Positions 53,201 through 63,743 of a DNA stretch of 64,000 bases are shown here, in pieces. The notes under the pieces were generated by a model, which had not been told where the DNA came from, did not search any database, and saw only the letters and a program-made list of their open reading frames with translations. This stretch comes from Coffea arabica (lineage: Eukaryota; Streptophyta; Magnoliopsida; Gentianales; Rubiaceae): NCBI RefSeq assembly GCF_036785885.1, contig NC_092323.1, positions 8,936,501-9,000,500 of the forward strand, given 5' to 3'. The stretch's first letter is position 1; each line of letters begins with the position of its first letter. Both the position numbers and the translations under genes were made by a program.

Positions 53201-53480
53201 TTCTCCCCCTTTTTGATGATGACAAAACAAAGGTTTGAAATGAAATTTTATGATTGCAATGAAAACTCCCCCTTTCAAAATAGACAAGAACTCCCCCTGT
53301 CTTAGTGAATCACAAAATTTGAAAATTTTGGAAAACTCCCCCTCACAAGGCTGCCCATCCGAGTTAATCAATTAAGCATATCAGCCAATCCAAATTTAAA
53401 CAATCAATCCAACATATCCTAACATCACCAATCATCAATCATGCCAACATCACCAATCATCAATCATCTCCCCCTTTTTG
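53201..53480 (-). other. Polypurine tract and repeated PPT-like motifs
   Basis: The PPT adjoining the 3' LTR reads AAAAAGGGGGAGAA on the minus strand (53201-53214). Four more AGGGGGAG copies occur upstream, near 53267, 53291, 53337 and 53468; the last also repeats the AAAAAGGGGGAG form. Such multiplied PPTs are described for Sireviruses. Confidence 0.85.
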
Positions 53481-53898
53481 TCATCACAAACGGGCAACCA
53501 ATCACATCACCACATCCACAAATTCACAAATTTAGACAAGTTCACACATCAAAACTTAGACCATCAATCAGAATAGACAATCCACAAATTCATTACATTC
53601 ACATAAGCAGAATAGACAATCATTCATCAAAATATTCAGACATCCATCAAAACAGTACTTAGACATCCAAAACGAAACTTAAAATATCCATTACATTACA
53701 CATTCATTGTTGAATACTACAAAAACATAAAAGAGACAAACAACATGCAAATGTCCTAAATGATGAACTAAGTGGATCCAGGTGTCCTCCGAGAGAGCTG
53801 ATATTGATCAAGATCCTCCTCTTCAGTTTCTTCATCATCTTCAGCAGCCTCTTCAACTGGTGCCTTGCCTTTATCTGATGTAGAGGTGCCATGAGGAG

Positions 53899-54369
53899 TC
53901 ACAGGGGTTGAAGAACCAGGATCCGGAATTGATGAACTTGGATCAGTGGGGTGGCAAAAAATTGATGCAACATATCAGGATAGTAGACATTTGGCATAGA
54001 AATAAGATGTGACCATTTCTGGAAAGCAAATAGACTCAGAATGGATTCTAAACCTATGGAGCGAAATTCAGAAGGGTTTACAGTTCTTTGAGAGATGACA
54101 CCCTTCTGGGATATCCAGGAGTATTTGTCTTTCGCAGCATCATCAAAGAATGTAGGAGGAGGGACTGATTTAGGAGGCGGTTGAGAGGAGGTCCCCTGTC
54201 CAGATTCAGGCTGAGATGTGGGTTGTGGGGTAGGCCGTGACATTTGACCCTTGATAGCTCCCCTTTTGAAGCGTTTGGATGTCCGTTTGACAGTAGGAAG
54301 ATCCTCATCCTCATCCCTGAGTGGATGCTTGCGTCCGGCAGTAACTTTTCCTCCCCTTAGATTCACCAT
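53899..54369 (-). pseudogene. Sirevirus ORF3 (env-like / plant transposon protein), truncated
   Basis: Lies between pol and the 3' LTR. The ATG at 54369 starts MVNLRGGKVTAGRK, followed by a basic and Pro/Gln-rich segment (KRTSKRFKRG, PTPQPTSQPE). Then comes the start of a conserved domain (TFFDDAAKDKYSW, WSHLI) typical of the third ORF of Sireviruses and some Ty3 elements. The frame ends after 156 residues, far short of the usual several hundred, so most of the domain is missing. No TM segment is evident. The open frame continues upstream to about 54786 without an ATG. Function of this ORF in any element is unproven. Confidence 0.65.
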
Positions 54370-54859
54370 TGTTCTAAATGTGTGGAATGGAGGATGCAAA
54401 TGATGCACACAGCAGTAGGGAAGTGAATCGCACAGAAATATTGGGACAAAAACACCTTGAACGAGATTTGACAGAGCGGTTATGCAAGAGTAGGGTTGTG
54501 AGGAAAATTTGGGGATTTGCGAAATGTTACTCAGTTTGGTGAAATGATCAGGAGAAATGAAACGCAAACGATGGGGAAATGTTTTGGTTGAGTCAATTTG
54601 GGAATGGTAGCTACAGAATGGTACGAATTTGAGAGTGAGGGAAGAGAGAGTTTTCGTCCGAGAGGAAATAGGATATGAAGAGACTGAAGCAAATAGGGAA
54701 GAAAGTTGATTTAAAAAATGAGCCGTTGCACTGTCGGACGGCCGACCGAAGTTGTGCGTCCGACAGCTGCGTCCGAACAAGCGCAATCTGGAAAATGACT
54801 GAAGAACATCATCGGACGTCCGTTCATCTTCTTTCGGACGTCCGAAGACCCAAAGAAAA

Positions 54860-57800
54860 TTAAGATGATTTTTCGATTATTCCTAATTTTGATCTTAGAT
54901 GAATGAACTGTTCTAATGGCAAAGCTTTCGTAAAAATATCAGCAAATTGATCTTTAGAACAAACATAATTTACACAAATTTCACCTTTTTGAACAAGATC
55001 ACGAATAAAGTGATGCTTTATATCTATGTGCTTTGTCCTAGAATGATGAATAGGATTTTTGGTCAAATTGATAGCACTAGTATTATCACGGAATACAGGC
55101 ATGCAGTCATACAACAATCCAAAATCATTCAAAGTGTGCTTCATCCATAGAAGTTGAGCACAACATGCACTAGCGGCAATATATTCCGCCTAGGTGGTAG
55201 ACAAAGAGATTGCACATTGTTTCTTGCTAAACCAAGAGACTAAACAATTTCCAAGAAAATGACAAGTTCCACTCGTACTCTTTCTATCCACATGACAACC
55301 TCCAAAATCAGCATCCGAATAACCATATAGAGCAAACTCATTAGATCTAGCATACCAAAGACCATAGTCTAATGTACCTTTCAAATACCTAAAAATTCTT
55401 TTTACAGCATTCAAATGTGATTCTTTTGGACAAGATTGAAATCTAGCACACAAGCAAACAGCAAACATAATATCAGGTCTACTTGCGGTTAAATAAAGTA
55501 GGCTTCCGATCATACCTCTATAATGCTTTTCATCCACATGATTACCTTCTTCATCTTTGTCAAGCTTTGTAGAAGTGCACATTGGAGTTCCAACTTGTTT
55601 TGAGTCCTCCATGCCAAACCTTTTCAGCAATTCCTTGGTATATTTTGCTTGATTTATAAAAATTCCCTCAAGAGCTTGATGTATTTGAATTCCAAGGAAG
55701 AAATTTAATTCTCCCATCATACTCATTTCAAATTCATTTTGCATAGTGGTGGAAAACTCCTTACATAGATACTCATTAGTAGCACCGAAAATGATATCAT
55801 CAACATATATTTGCACAATAAGAAGGTCTTTCAACACATGCTTAGTAAAAAGTGTGGTGTCCACAACACCCCTTTTGAAACCTTTTTCAATCAAGAACCC
55901 ACTTAATCTTTCATACCAAGCTCTTGGAGTCTGTTTTAAACCATATAAAGCTTTAGATAGTTTAAACACATGACTTGGAAATTTTGTATTTTCAAAACCG
56001 GGGGGTTGATCCACATATACTTCTTGATCAATAAAACCATTTAAAAAAGCACTTTTAACATTCATTTGAAACAATTTGAAACCTTTAAAGCATGCAAACG
56101 CAAGAAGCATTCTAATAGATTCTAATCTTGCTACGGGAGCAAATGTTTCATCAAAATCAATTCCTTCTTCTTGTGCATATCCTTTAGCAACTAATCTGGC
56201 TTTATTTCTTACAACACCACCTTTATCATCTAACTTATTTCTAAAAATCCACTTTGTGCCAATGATAGGCTGATTTTGAGGTCTATCAACAAGTGTCCAA
56301 ACTTCATTTCTTTCAAATTGATTAAGTTCCTCTTGCATTGCCAAAATCCAGTTTTCATCCTTTAAAGCATCATTGACATTTTTGGGTTCAAAAAGAGACA
56401 CTAAAGCAAAATTGTCAATCAATTTTCTAGATGAGGAACGAGTGTTTACTTTCTCGGATGGATCACCAATTATAAGCTCTTTTGGATGATTTTGGCTGAA
56501 TTTCCAAGCCTTGGGAAGATCTTTGAGTGGATCATCATTTTTGTCTTCATCTTCCTCTTCTTGATCATTATGAACTTCATTTTCCATTTCAGTTGCTGCT
56601 GGTTTAGAACTTCCTTCATTTCCAATTGACAGCTTTTCCATTCCTGCTCGAACACCTACATCATCATCCTCACACGGACTTTTGGAATTATCATCATTGG
56701 TTTCATCAAATGTTATATGTATAGCTTCTTCAATCACAAGAGTTCTTCTATTAAAAACTCTATATCCTCTTTTATTCTCACAATATCCCAAAAATATTCG
56801 TTCATCAGATTTTTTATCAAACTTACCAAGATGTTCCTTTAGATTCAAAATAAAACATTTACAACCAAATACTTTGAAATAACCAACTGTAGGTTTCTTA
56901 TCAAAAATCAGCTCATAAGGAGTTTTCTTTAAGATAGGTCTCAAGAGAATTCTATTCATCACATAGCATGCAGTGTTTACCGCTTCAGCCCACAGATATT
57001 TAGGCAACCTACATTCATTTAACATAGTTCTAGCAGCCTCTTGGAGAGTCCTGTTTTTCCTTTCTACAACACCATTTTGCTGTGGAGTTCTTGCAATAGA
57101 AAACTCATGAGTTATGCCATTATGATCACAAAATTCTGGAAAACCACAATACTTGAATTCTGTTCCATTATCACTTCTAATTCTAACAATTTTTAATCCA
57201 AACAGATTTTGCACTTTAGCAAACAATGAAGTGAAATTCTTGAATGCATCATCCTTATGAGCAAGAAATATTACCCAAGTGTATCTAGAATAATCATCTA
57301 CAATCACAAAACAGTACTTCTTACCACCCAAGCTAGAGATTTGAGTAGGGCCAAATAAGTCAAGATGCAAGAGTTCTAAAGGTTTGGAAGTAGATACACA
57401 CTTCTTTGGTTTAAAAGAAACTTTTGTTTGCTTTCCAAATTGACATGCATCACATATTTTATCCTTTTCAAAACTGATTTTTGGCAAGCCTCTAACTAGC
57501 TCCTTTTTCGAAATTTCCTTTAGTAACTCCATGTTAAAATGACAAAGTCTTCTATGCCACAACCAAGGATCTTCATTTGAAGCTTTAAGACATTTTAAGC
57601 TAGAAGAATCAATTTTATCAAGAATCACAATATATATGTCGTTGAACCTCTTACCTTTGAACACAACATTGTATTTGGAATCAATCACAATGCATTCATG
57701 CTTTCTAAACAATACATTCAAGTCTTTATCACACAATTGACTGACACTAAGCAAATTATAACTCAAGTTATCAACTAAGAGCACATTATGAACAAAAGTT

Positions 57801-58020
57801 TCACCATCCTTACCAACATCACCTATTCCAATTGTTTTAGCTTTCACATCATCACCAAATGTCACTTTTCCACTTGATCTTGATTTCAGCTTTATGAACA
57901 AAGCGGGATCACCGGTCATATGCCTTGAACAACCGCTATCAATGAACCATTTGGACTTGTGTGAGCATTTTTCCTGAAAAGAGAAAGTGTTTGGTACCCA
58001 TTTTAATTTTTGGGTCCATA
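54860..58020 (-). pseudogene. Copia pol polyprotein (PR-INT-RT-RNase H), disabled
   Basis: Long frame down to 55190, then an in-frame TAG, then continuing to 54860. Protease motif WFIDSGCSRHM near 57930. GAG-pre-integrase with the H-x-x-x-H / C-x-x-C zinc site (LWHRRLCH, CDACQFG). Integrase catalytic residues in HLDLFGP, RSDNGTEF and NGVVERKNRT. RT with GTKWIFRNK and YVDDIIFG. Two lesions hit catalytic positions: RT QMNVKSAFLNG has Asn where Copia RTs have the first catalytic Asp, and the RNase H Glu of TEAEY is TAG (55190-55192). The N-terminal part is in a -1 frame relative to gag, with no obvious slippery heptamer. Confidence 0.9.
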
Positions 58021-59724
58021 ATAGTTAGCATTATATCTAACTAACCACATGCATTTCATCCCTTTGTTCAGATTTCTTTTCACATAGCAATCACTTTTCA
58101 AATGCCCTCTTTGACAACAAAAACCACACATAATGGAAGAGTCCTTAACATGTACTGGTTTGACATATCTTAATCCACCTTTTCTATATGTTGTGAAACC
58201 ATGTGCATTTTTGTTGTGTGCAAATGTTCTTTGAAAAATAGTAGGATGTGTAGGTGACATGTTCCTTTTGATAAACTCCTGCTTCCTTGCTTTCAAAGTC
58301 TCATCCAAGTTGTCCATTCTCCTTTTTAAATCACCATGTCTTTCGTTCAGCATTTTACAAATATTTGTCTTTCTATCAAGCTCATTCTGAACATCAAATC
58401 CGGCTCTTACAAGACATTCATTGTCAGTTTTTAGTTGTTTATTTTGTTGAAGGAGACATGCATTTTCATGAATGAGAAAAGCAATTTTCTGTTTTAGCTG
58501 TTTGTTCTTATCATAAGATTCCTTCAAAGCATTATGCAGTTTTTCAACAAAGGATTCAAGATCATCATCTTCTTCATCATCACTTTCAGATTGAGAGTGT
58601 ATGGGAGTTACCTCATTATCTCCAATAGCCATGAAGGCCATTTGAGCTGATTCTTCCTCTTCTTCAACTTCCCCTTCAGAGTTGCATTCATTCCAAGTAA
58701 TCTGGAAGTTGTTGAATCTTGGCTTTCGATCAGCTTTTCCATCTTTCATTTTCTTCATGGGGCATTCGTTTGCATAGTGTCCAGGCTGTCCACATTCATA
58801 GCATTTGTCCACTTGCTTCTTGTTGAATTCTTGTTTTCCTTTGTTCCTTGCATTTGATGAATAATTTTGGAATTGATTGTTAGGTCCTCCCTTTCTGAAC
58901 TTTCTTTTATTCAAGATTCTTTTGAAGCCTCTTGTGATGAGAGCAAGATCATTATCATCACCATCCGAATCTTCATCATCCAAGTGAGCTGGATCATCTT
59001 CACTTTGAGTAGTCTTTAGAGCAATATTTCTTTTTGCTCTAGCATCCTCTTCCTCCTGCACTTTAGATTTCAGTTTTAACTCATAAGAGGTTAGTGAGTT
59101 AATGATAGATTCAATAGGCACAGAACTTAAATCCTTAGCCTCCTCTATTGCAGTCACTTTATTTTCCCATTCTTTGCCCAATGCATTGAGAATTTTTCTG
59201 TTCTTCTCTCCCAAGGTGTACTCTTTGCCCAACACCTCGAGATCTTTGATCAAGTCAGTGAACCTGCAAAACATTTTGTCAATATCCTCAAGAGGTTCAA
59301 TCTTAAAAGATTCATACTTTGTGACCAAGATGGCCTTTCTCTGTTCTCTCACATTGTCACCACCCTCATGGATTTCTCTTAACTTATCCCACATTTCTTT
59401 GGCTGATTTACAGCCTTTCACTCTAATTGATTCATTTAAATCTAAGGCACTATAAAGAACATTCATGGCCTTGGCATTCAATGTGAGGTTAGTCCTGTCT
59501 TGAGCATTCATTTCAGCTCTCATTTTTTGCCGAAGCAGCCCTGTATCTGCATCAAGAAAGTTAGCTTCATGCGGTCCTTCACTCACAATAAACCATAGTT
59601 CAATATCAATAGATTGTAAAAAGATAATCATCCGTTCTTTCCAGCTAACATAGTTAGAGCCACTGAACATGGGAGGCCTAGTAACAGATTGCCCCTCAAC
59701 AAACATAGCATGACTGGTTGTCAT
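58003..59724 (-). CDS. Sirevirus gag protein with two CCHC zinc knuckles
   Basis: 573 aa, uninterrupted. N-terminal part resembles the UBN2/DUF4219 gag domain of Copia elements (GSNYVSWKERMIIFLQSID, then KEMWDKLREIHEG and ALGKEWENKVTAIEEA). First knuckle CYECGQPGHYANEC at about residues 307-320, preceded by a basic region. An acidic and coiled-coil stretch follows (about 395-490). A second knuckle-type motif, CGFCCQRGHLKSDC, is near residue 540. A long gag with a C-terminal extension is usual in Sireviruses. The frame ends PKN-stop just where the pol frame begins. Confidence 0.9.
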   Translation of the reverse strand: MTTSHAMFVEGQSVTRPPMFSGSNYVSWKERMIIFLQSIDIELWFIVSEGPHEANFLDADTGLLRQKMRAEMNAQDRTNLTLNAKAMNVLYSALDLNESIRVKGCKSAKEMWDKLREIHEGGDNVREQRKAILVTKYESFKIEPLEDIDKMFCRFTDLIKDLEVLGKEYTLGEKNRKILNALGKEWENKVTAIEEAKDLSSVPIESIINSLTSYELKLKSKVQEEEDARAKRNIALKTTQSEDDPAHLDDEDSDGDDNDLALITRGFKRILNKRKFRKGGPNNQFQNYSSNARNKGKQEFNKKQVDKCYECGQPGHYANECPMKKMKDGKADRKPRFNNFQITWNECNSEGEVEEEEESAQMAFMAIGDNEVTPIHSQSESDDEEDDDLESFVEKLHNALKESYDKNKQLKQKIAFLIHENACLLQQNKQLKTDNECLVRAGFDVQNELDRKTNICKMLNERHGDLKRRMDNLDETLKARKQEFIKRNMSPTHPTIFQRTFAHNKNAHGFTTYRKGGLRYVKPVHVKDSSIMCGFCCQRGHLKSDCYVKRNLNKGMKCMWLVRYNANYYGPKN

Positions 59725-59765
59725 CTTTACTCCAAGCCGTTAGAGCTTAATCTCAAGGAGACCAA

Positions 59766-59777
59766 GCTCTGATACCA
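59766..59777 (-). other. Primer binding site, initiator tRNA-Met
   Basis: Minus strand TGGTATCAGAGC, two bases inside the 5' LTR. It matches the 3' end of plant initiator tRNA-Met, the usual Copia primer, and fixes the element's orientation. Confidence 0.95.
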
Positions 59778-59779
59778 AT

Positions 59780-61058
59780 TGTAAGTCCCACAGACAACCA
59801 AGAGGGGGGGTGAATTGGTTTGATTAAAATCTTAACCAAGTATATGCACTTTTTGCTCTAATGAAAATTTACCTTCCTTTTTAGTAATGATCAACCAAGT
59901 AGATTAGAAGACAATAGCAATATTGATCAGAGAAGCAAGTTTAGATAAGCAATGAAGATTTTATTAAACAGAAATGTAAAATAGAGAAACAAACCAAGTG
60001 TCTACCAAGCTTTACCCAAACTTGAAGACCAAACACTAGGAAGAGCAACTTCTCTTTGATGAACGAAGATCAACTAGATGTACAATGGAGGGAGCACTTC
60101 CTCCTTGCCCTAAGCCTCACTTAGTCAAGCTAGGAAGTTTTACAATCACTCAGAAAACCCTCAACAAAGCTACACTAAAGATCCTTTCAACCACAAAAGA
60201 AATGCTCAACAGAAATTCACACCACTTTAAAACAAATTTGCTTTGGAGACTATTTTCTGGCTAAAATATCTCACTAGATCTTGTAAACAAAGTGTGCCAA
60301 AAGTTCCTACTTCGTTCAGACCAGTTTGATTTTAAAGGGAACCAGAAATGAGATTCATCAATGTTTCCAACGGATAGAAGGCAGCTGAAGAGTCAACTAG
60401 CCGTTGGGGCTGTCGGACGTCCGACGATCAAATCATCGTCCGAACCAATCGTCCGATGGCATCCAAGTTGACGTTCGGACGTCCGATGCGTCTTGATCGT
60501 CCGACACCGCAGCGTCCGATCGTAGGCAGAGAGTTGGCAAGTCAGCTTGGAATTTTTCGGACGTCCGATGCGGTTGATGAGCGTCCGATGGCAAGCGTCC
60601 GATCCTTCCGGACGTCCGATGCTTCCTCACGAGCGTCCGACAGAGCTTCCTTCTTGATGCTCTTTATCCTTTCGGACGTCCGACAGATTCCTTTTGGCCG
60701 TCCGACGTGAGTATCCTGTTTTTGCTTCTTCTTTTGGTTGAAATGCATTTCATGACCTATTCATACCTGATTCTTTGATATGTAAAGACACTTATAATCG
60801 AAGAAGGTTAGATACATTTCAAAATACCAAGAATAGCAAAATTGTCATACTTAAAGGACAGTATCTTTGATTGGAACAAAACAATGACTAAATTCATTCA
60901 TTTTATTCCAATCTTGTTTGCCACATCCAAAGCAACGTAGTCAGGAGATAAACGAACATATGCTTTCTTTGTTCCATCAGACCTGATCAAAGTGTTCACT
61001 TTCTTGGTTAGTATAAACATTTCAAATTATTTTGTGATCATCAAAACCAAGAATAACA
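59780..61058 (-). repeat. 5' LTR of the Sirevirus element
   Basis: 1279 bp, near-identical to 51923-53200. Contains the same palindrome array at 60413-60708. Should hold the element's promoter on the minus strand; no single TATA box was assigned. Confidence 0.93.
60413..60708. repeat. Array of GACGTC palindromes in the 5' LTR
   Basis: Identical to the array in the other LTR, so no change has accumulated here since insertion. Confidence 0.9.
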
Positions 61059-61862
61059 TATGTTTTTACAGGATAATTAAGAGGAATGGAAAATGGAATT
61101 CCTCTTGCTCGAAAAATGATTAACAGGAGACACAAGCTTTACTCCCTTTTTTTAAGGCAAGATTTGTAGCATTACGCGTGTAAAGTTGATTGCACAACCA
61201 ACCATTTTCAATAATCATTTTCACAAAGAAGCCCCTTTTTTGGTTAGTTATGTAACATTTGCAACTCTCTCCCTAATACCTCTTCTCGAATGACATTAAA
61301 AGATTAAACCACTGAGTTTGACTCAGTGGCCATAAAAAAGGGACAATAGGTGGGGATTCAACTCCCATTTGCAGCCAAAAAAATTCAAGTAAGGTCTGTA
61401 TATCGACTTCAAAACCAAGAGCAAGAATTTTTTCCTTCATACAATGGATAGCAAATTATTCAAAATAATATTTTGCTTGTATTATAAACATATTTTTTAA
61501 TTAATTTTTTTATATTTTTAATTTTTTTTATCTCATATATATCATCTCATAAAAAATATTATCATAATCATTTTAAATAATATTTTAAATAATATTCTAT
61601 CCGAAAGAAAGAAAGAGAGAGACAGAGAGAACAGTGGTCCGATATATACTCAAAGTAATCAACTCCACCTAAAGAAAACTGTGATGCGGGACAGCAGTGT
61701 ATTTTATTTTATTTCATGAAGGCGTTCAGTTAATGCATTGCCAGTTAACGTTAGAAGCTGAAGCTGGCTGGAAGATTTTTAACTTATTTAAAAAAAAAAA
61801 AGAAAAAGATTCTCCCTTTCTTTTTTTTTTTCGAAAAAAAAAGGATCCCCACTTTCTATGAC

Positions 61863-61869
61863 TATAAAT
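61863..61869 (+). promoter_or_regulatory. Candidate TATA box of the LRR gene
   Basis: TATAAAT in CTATGACTATAAATTGC. If used, the 5' leader would be about 570 nt unless an intron is removed. Confidence 0.4.
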
Positions 61870-62093
61870 TGCTTAGTCGCATGGCTCCCCGGGACAGATA
61901 CAGCACAGCAATTTCCCTACCAAATTCAATTCCTGGCTTCCAGCTCCCCCCACCCTTCATTAATCACTGGTTCTCTAGTGTTCCTTTGTTTTCTTTTTCT
62001 TTTTTTATTTTTTTTTTAAAAATTATCTCTTGTTTTGCTAAATACAGCAGTGTAGTGTTAATCAAAGAAACATAAGCAAAAGTGTAGTCAGTA

Positions 62094-62234
62094 ATGGTGG
62101 ATTCTCCTGTGGGACTCCTCCTCTCTGCAGAAGAAGTCTGTATTTCTGACACCTCCACCCGTGATCAAAGCACTCACCCTCTCTTGCATCACAACCCCCG
62201 ATGCCTCCTATGTTTCCTTCCAATTCCCAAATGA
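62094..62234 (+). other. Possible upstream ORF in the LRR gene leader
   Basis: ATG to TGA, 46 codons (starts MVDSPVGLLLSAEE), 235 bp before the LRR start and not overlapping it. Whether it is transcribed is unknown. No similarity recognised. Confidence 0.25.
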
Positions 62235-62468
62235 AATGAAAAGATCTTTCTTTGTGTGGCACTATCAACACTGAAAGCTGCAGCACTGAAACCCCACAGC
62301 ACCCCAAGGACAAAATCCCACCCTGCCTCCAGCATCATCCATCACCACTTCTTTCCGTCCTCCCTTCCTTCCTTCCTTCCTTCTGCTTCCCTTATCTTAT
62401 CTACTAATAAGTACTACACTCTTCACTTCATAAATTCCAGAAACTGAAAGACTAAGCAAATTAACAAG

Positions 62469-63743
62469 ATGGGCTCTCTTTCTCTACTCTCTTTTTCTTC
62501 AGGTCTGGTCTTAATCATCCTCCAGCTAATGTTCTTGCATGCACACTCTAAAACATATTGGAAAGATGTTTCAGTCTTGAAGCAGCTCAAAGACAGCGTC
62601 GACCCCAAGTCGGTGACTCCTGGCTCGTGTTTGAGCTCCTGGGATTTCGGGGTCGACCCGTGTGATAATCTTTTCGGCGATAAGTTCACCTGCGGCCTGA
62701 GGTGTGACGTCGTCCTGCCTTCCGGGAGCCGAGTCACCGAACTCGCTCTTGACCAGGCGGGTTACTGGGGCTCACTCGCTTCTGTTTCCTGGGAATTGCC
62801 TTATCTTCAGAAGCTTGATCTCTCCGGGAATCATTTCACTGGCGGGATTCCCGACTCCTTCTCCTACTTGACTCGGCTTCAGCAACTCGGTCTTTCCGGC
62901 AACTCGTTCTCGGGATCGGTGCCTGACTCGCTCGGCGCTCTTTCCAGCCTCGAGGAGATGTACCTCGATAACAACAATCTTGAGGGGACGATCCCATCAA
63001 GTCTCAACGGGTTGTCTAATTTAAAAAGGCTCGAAATTCAAGGGAATAAGTTCGCTGGCCCGTTCCCTGAGCTGGGCCAACTGGGCAACCTCTATTTTCT
63101 TGATGCTAGTAACAATGCCATCTCCGGGGAGCTTCTTGCCACATTTCCGGCATCCCTCGTCGAGCTTTCCATGAGGAATAACAGCATAGAGGGAAGCCTT
63201 CCGGCTAGTTTGAGTAACTTGCCTTATCTACAAGTCTTGGACCTGAGTCATAACAAATTCAGCGGGTCAGTTCCCGCGAGCCTGTTCACTCACCCGTCCT
63301 TGGAACAGCTGACTCTGTCTTATAATCAACTCGGGTGGGTCGAGGCTCCGGCGAATTCAGGTCTGAATAGTGAGGTCATTGCTATTGATTTGAGTAATAA
63401 TGAGATCCGTGGGTTTCTGCCTGGGTTCTTGGGCATGATGCCCAAATTGTCAGCTTTGGCGTTGGAAAACAATAAGTTGACGGGCATGATTCCGACACAA
63501 TACGCCCTGAAGGTACTGTTGCCGCAGGGTCAAGGGGTCTCCCAATTTGAGAGGCTATTGCTTGGGGGAAACTACTTGTTCGGACCCATACCGGGGCAGT
63601 TTCTGGGTTTGAAACCGGGTTCGGTTACGATTAATTTGGGAGACAATTGCTTGTACCGGTGTCCACTGAGATTATTCTTTTGTGATGGTGGGGAGCAGAA
63701 GTCTTTGATGGAGTGCAAAGCCTTTGCCCCATTTATTCCTTGA
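62469..63743 (+). CDS. Secreted leucine-rich repeat protein (RLP-like, no membrane anchor)
   Basis: Single exon, 424 aa. Residues 1-27 are a signal peptide (GLVLIILQLMFLHAHS). An LRRNT-type cap follows (SVLKQLKDSVDP, SCLSSWDFGVDPCD, CGLRCD). About 11 plant extracellular LRRs run from about residue 85 to 385, e.g. LQKLDLSGNHFTGGIPDSF, LEEMYLDNNNLEGTIPSSL and LQVLDLSHNKFSGSVPASL. The C-terminal cap is NCLYRCPLRLFFC. There is no C-terminal TM helix or kinase, so it should be apoplastic or cell-wall associated, or act as a co-receptor partner. Similar stand-alone LRR proteins act in defence or development, but I cannot assign this one. The coding region is GC-richer than its surroundings. Confidence 0.9.
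   Translation: MGSLSLLSFSSGLVLIILQLMFLHAHSKTYWKDVSVLKQLKDSVDPKSVTPGSCLSSWDFGVDPCDNLFGDKFTCGLRCDVVLPSGSRVTELALDQAGYWGSLASVSWELPYLQKLDLSGNHFTGGIPDSFSYLTRLQQLGLSGNSFSGSVPDSLGALSSLEEMYLDNNNLEGTIPSSLNGLSNLKRLEIQGNKFAGPFPELGQLGNLYFLDASNNAISGELLATFPASLVELSMRNNSIEGSLPASLSNLPYLQVLDLSHNKFSGSVPASLFTHPSLEQLTLSYNQLGWVEAPANSGLNSEVIAIDLSNNEIRGFLPGFLGMMPKLSALALENNKLTGMIPTQYALKVLLPQGQGVSQFERLLLGGNYLFGPIPGQFLGLKPGSVTINLGDNCLYRCPLRLFFCDGGEQKSLMECKAFAPFIP

Larger units (their letters stand above)
51923..61058 (-). mobile_element. Sirevirus-type (Ty1/Copia) LTR retrotransposon, complete and young
   Basis: A 9.1 kb element read on the minus strand: 5' LTR 59780-61058, PBS 59766-59777, gag, pol (PR-INT-RT-RH), a truncated ORF3, multiplied polypurine tracts, 3' LTR 51923-53200. 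The 5-bp target duplication TATGT is perfect (51918-51922 and 61059-61063). Domain order INT before RT defines Copia. The Sirevirus assignment rests on the LTR-terminal AGAGGGGGGTGAATTGG block, multiplied PPTs, palindromic LTR motifs, and an extra ORF after pol. The coding region has disabling changes (see pol). Confidence 0.92.
61059..62468. other. Upstream region of the LRR gene
   Basis: Contains a possible SINE relic at 61310-61370 (TTGACTCAGTGGCC, GGGGATTCAACTCCC), AT-rich sequence at 61450-61600 with ATTATAAACATATTTTTTAAT and an inverse-type end, and a GAAAGAAAGAGAGAGACAGA run at 61603. Long A/T runs lie at 61790-61840 and a CCTT microsatellite at about 62359-62383. The last ~570 bp look like promoter and 5' leader of the LRR gene. 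Confidence 0.5.

Noticed and set aside
53704-53892. 62-codon minus-strand frame next to ORF3
   Set aside because: May be shifted ORF3 remnant, but no motif supports it, so it was not listed.
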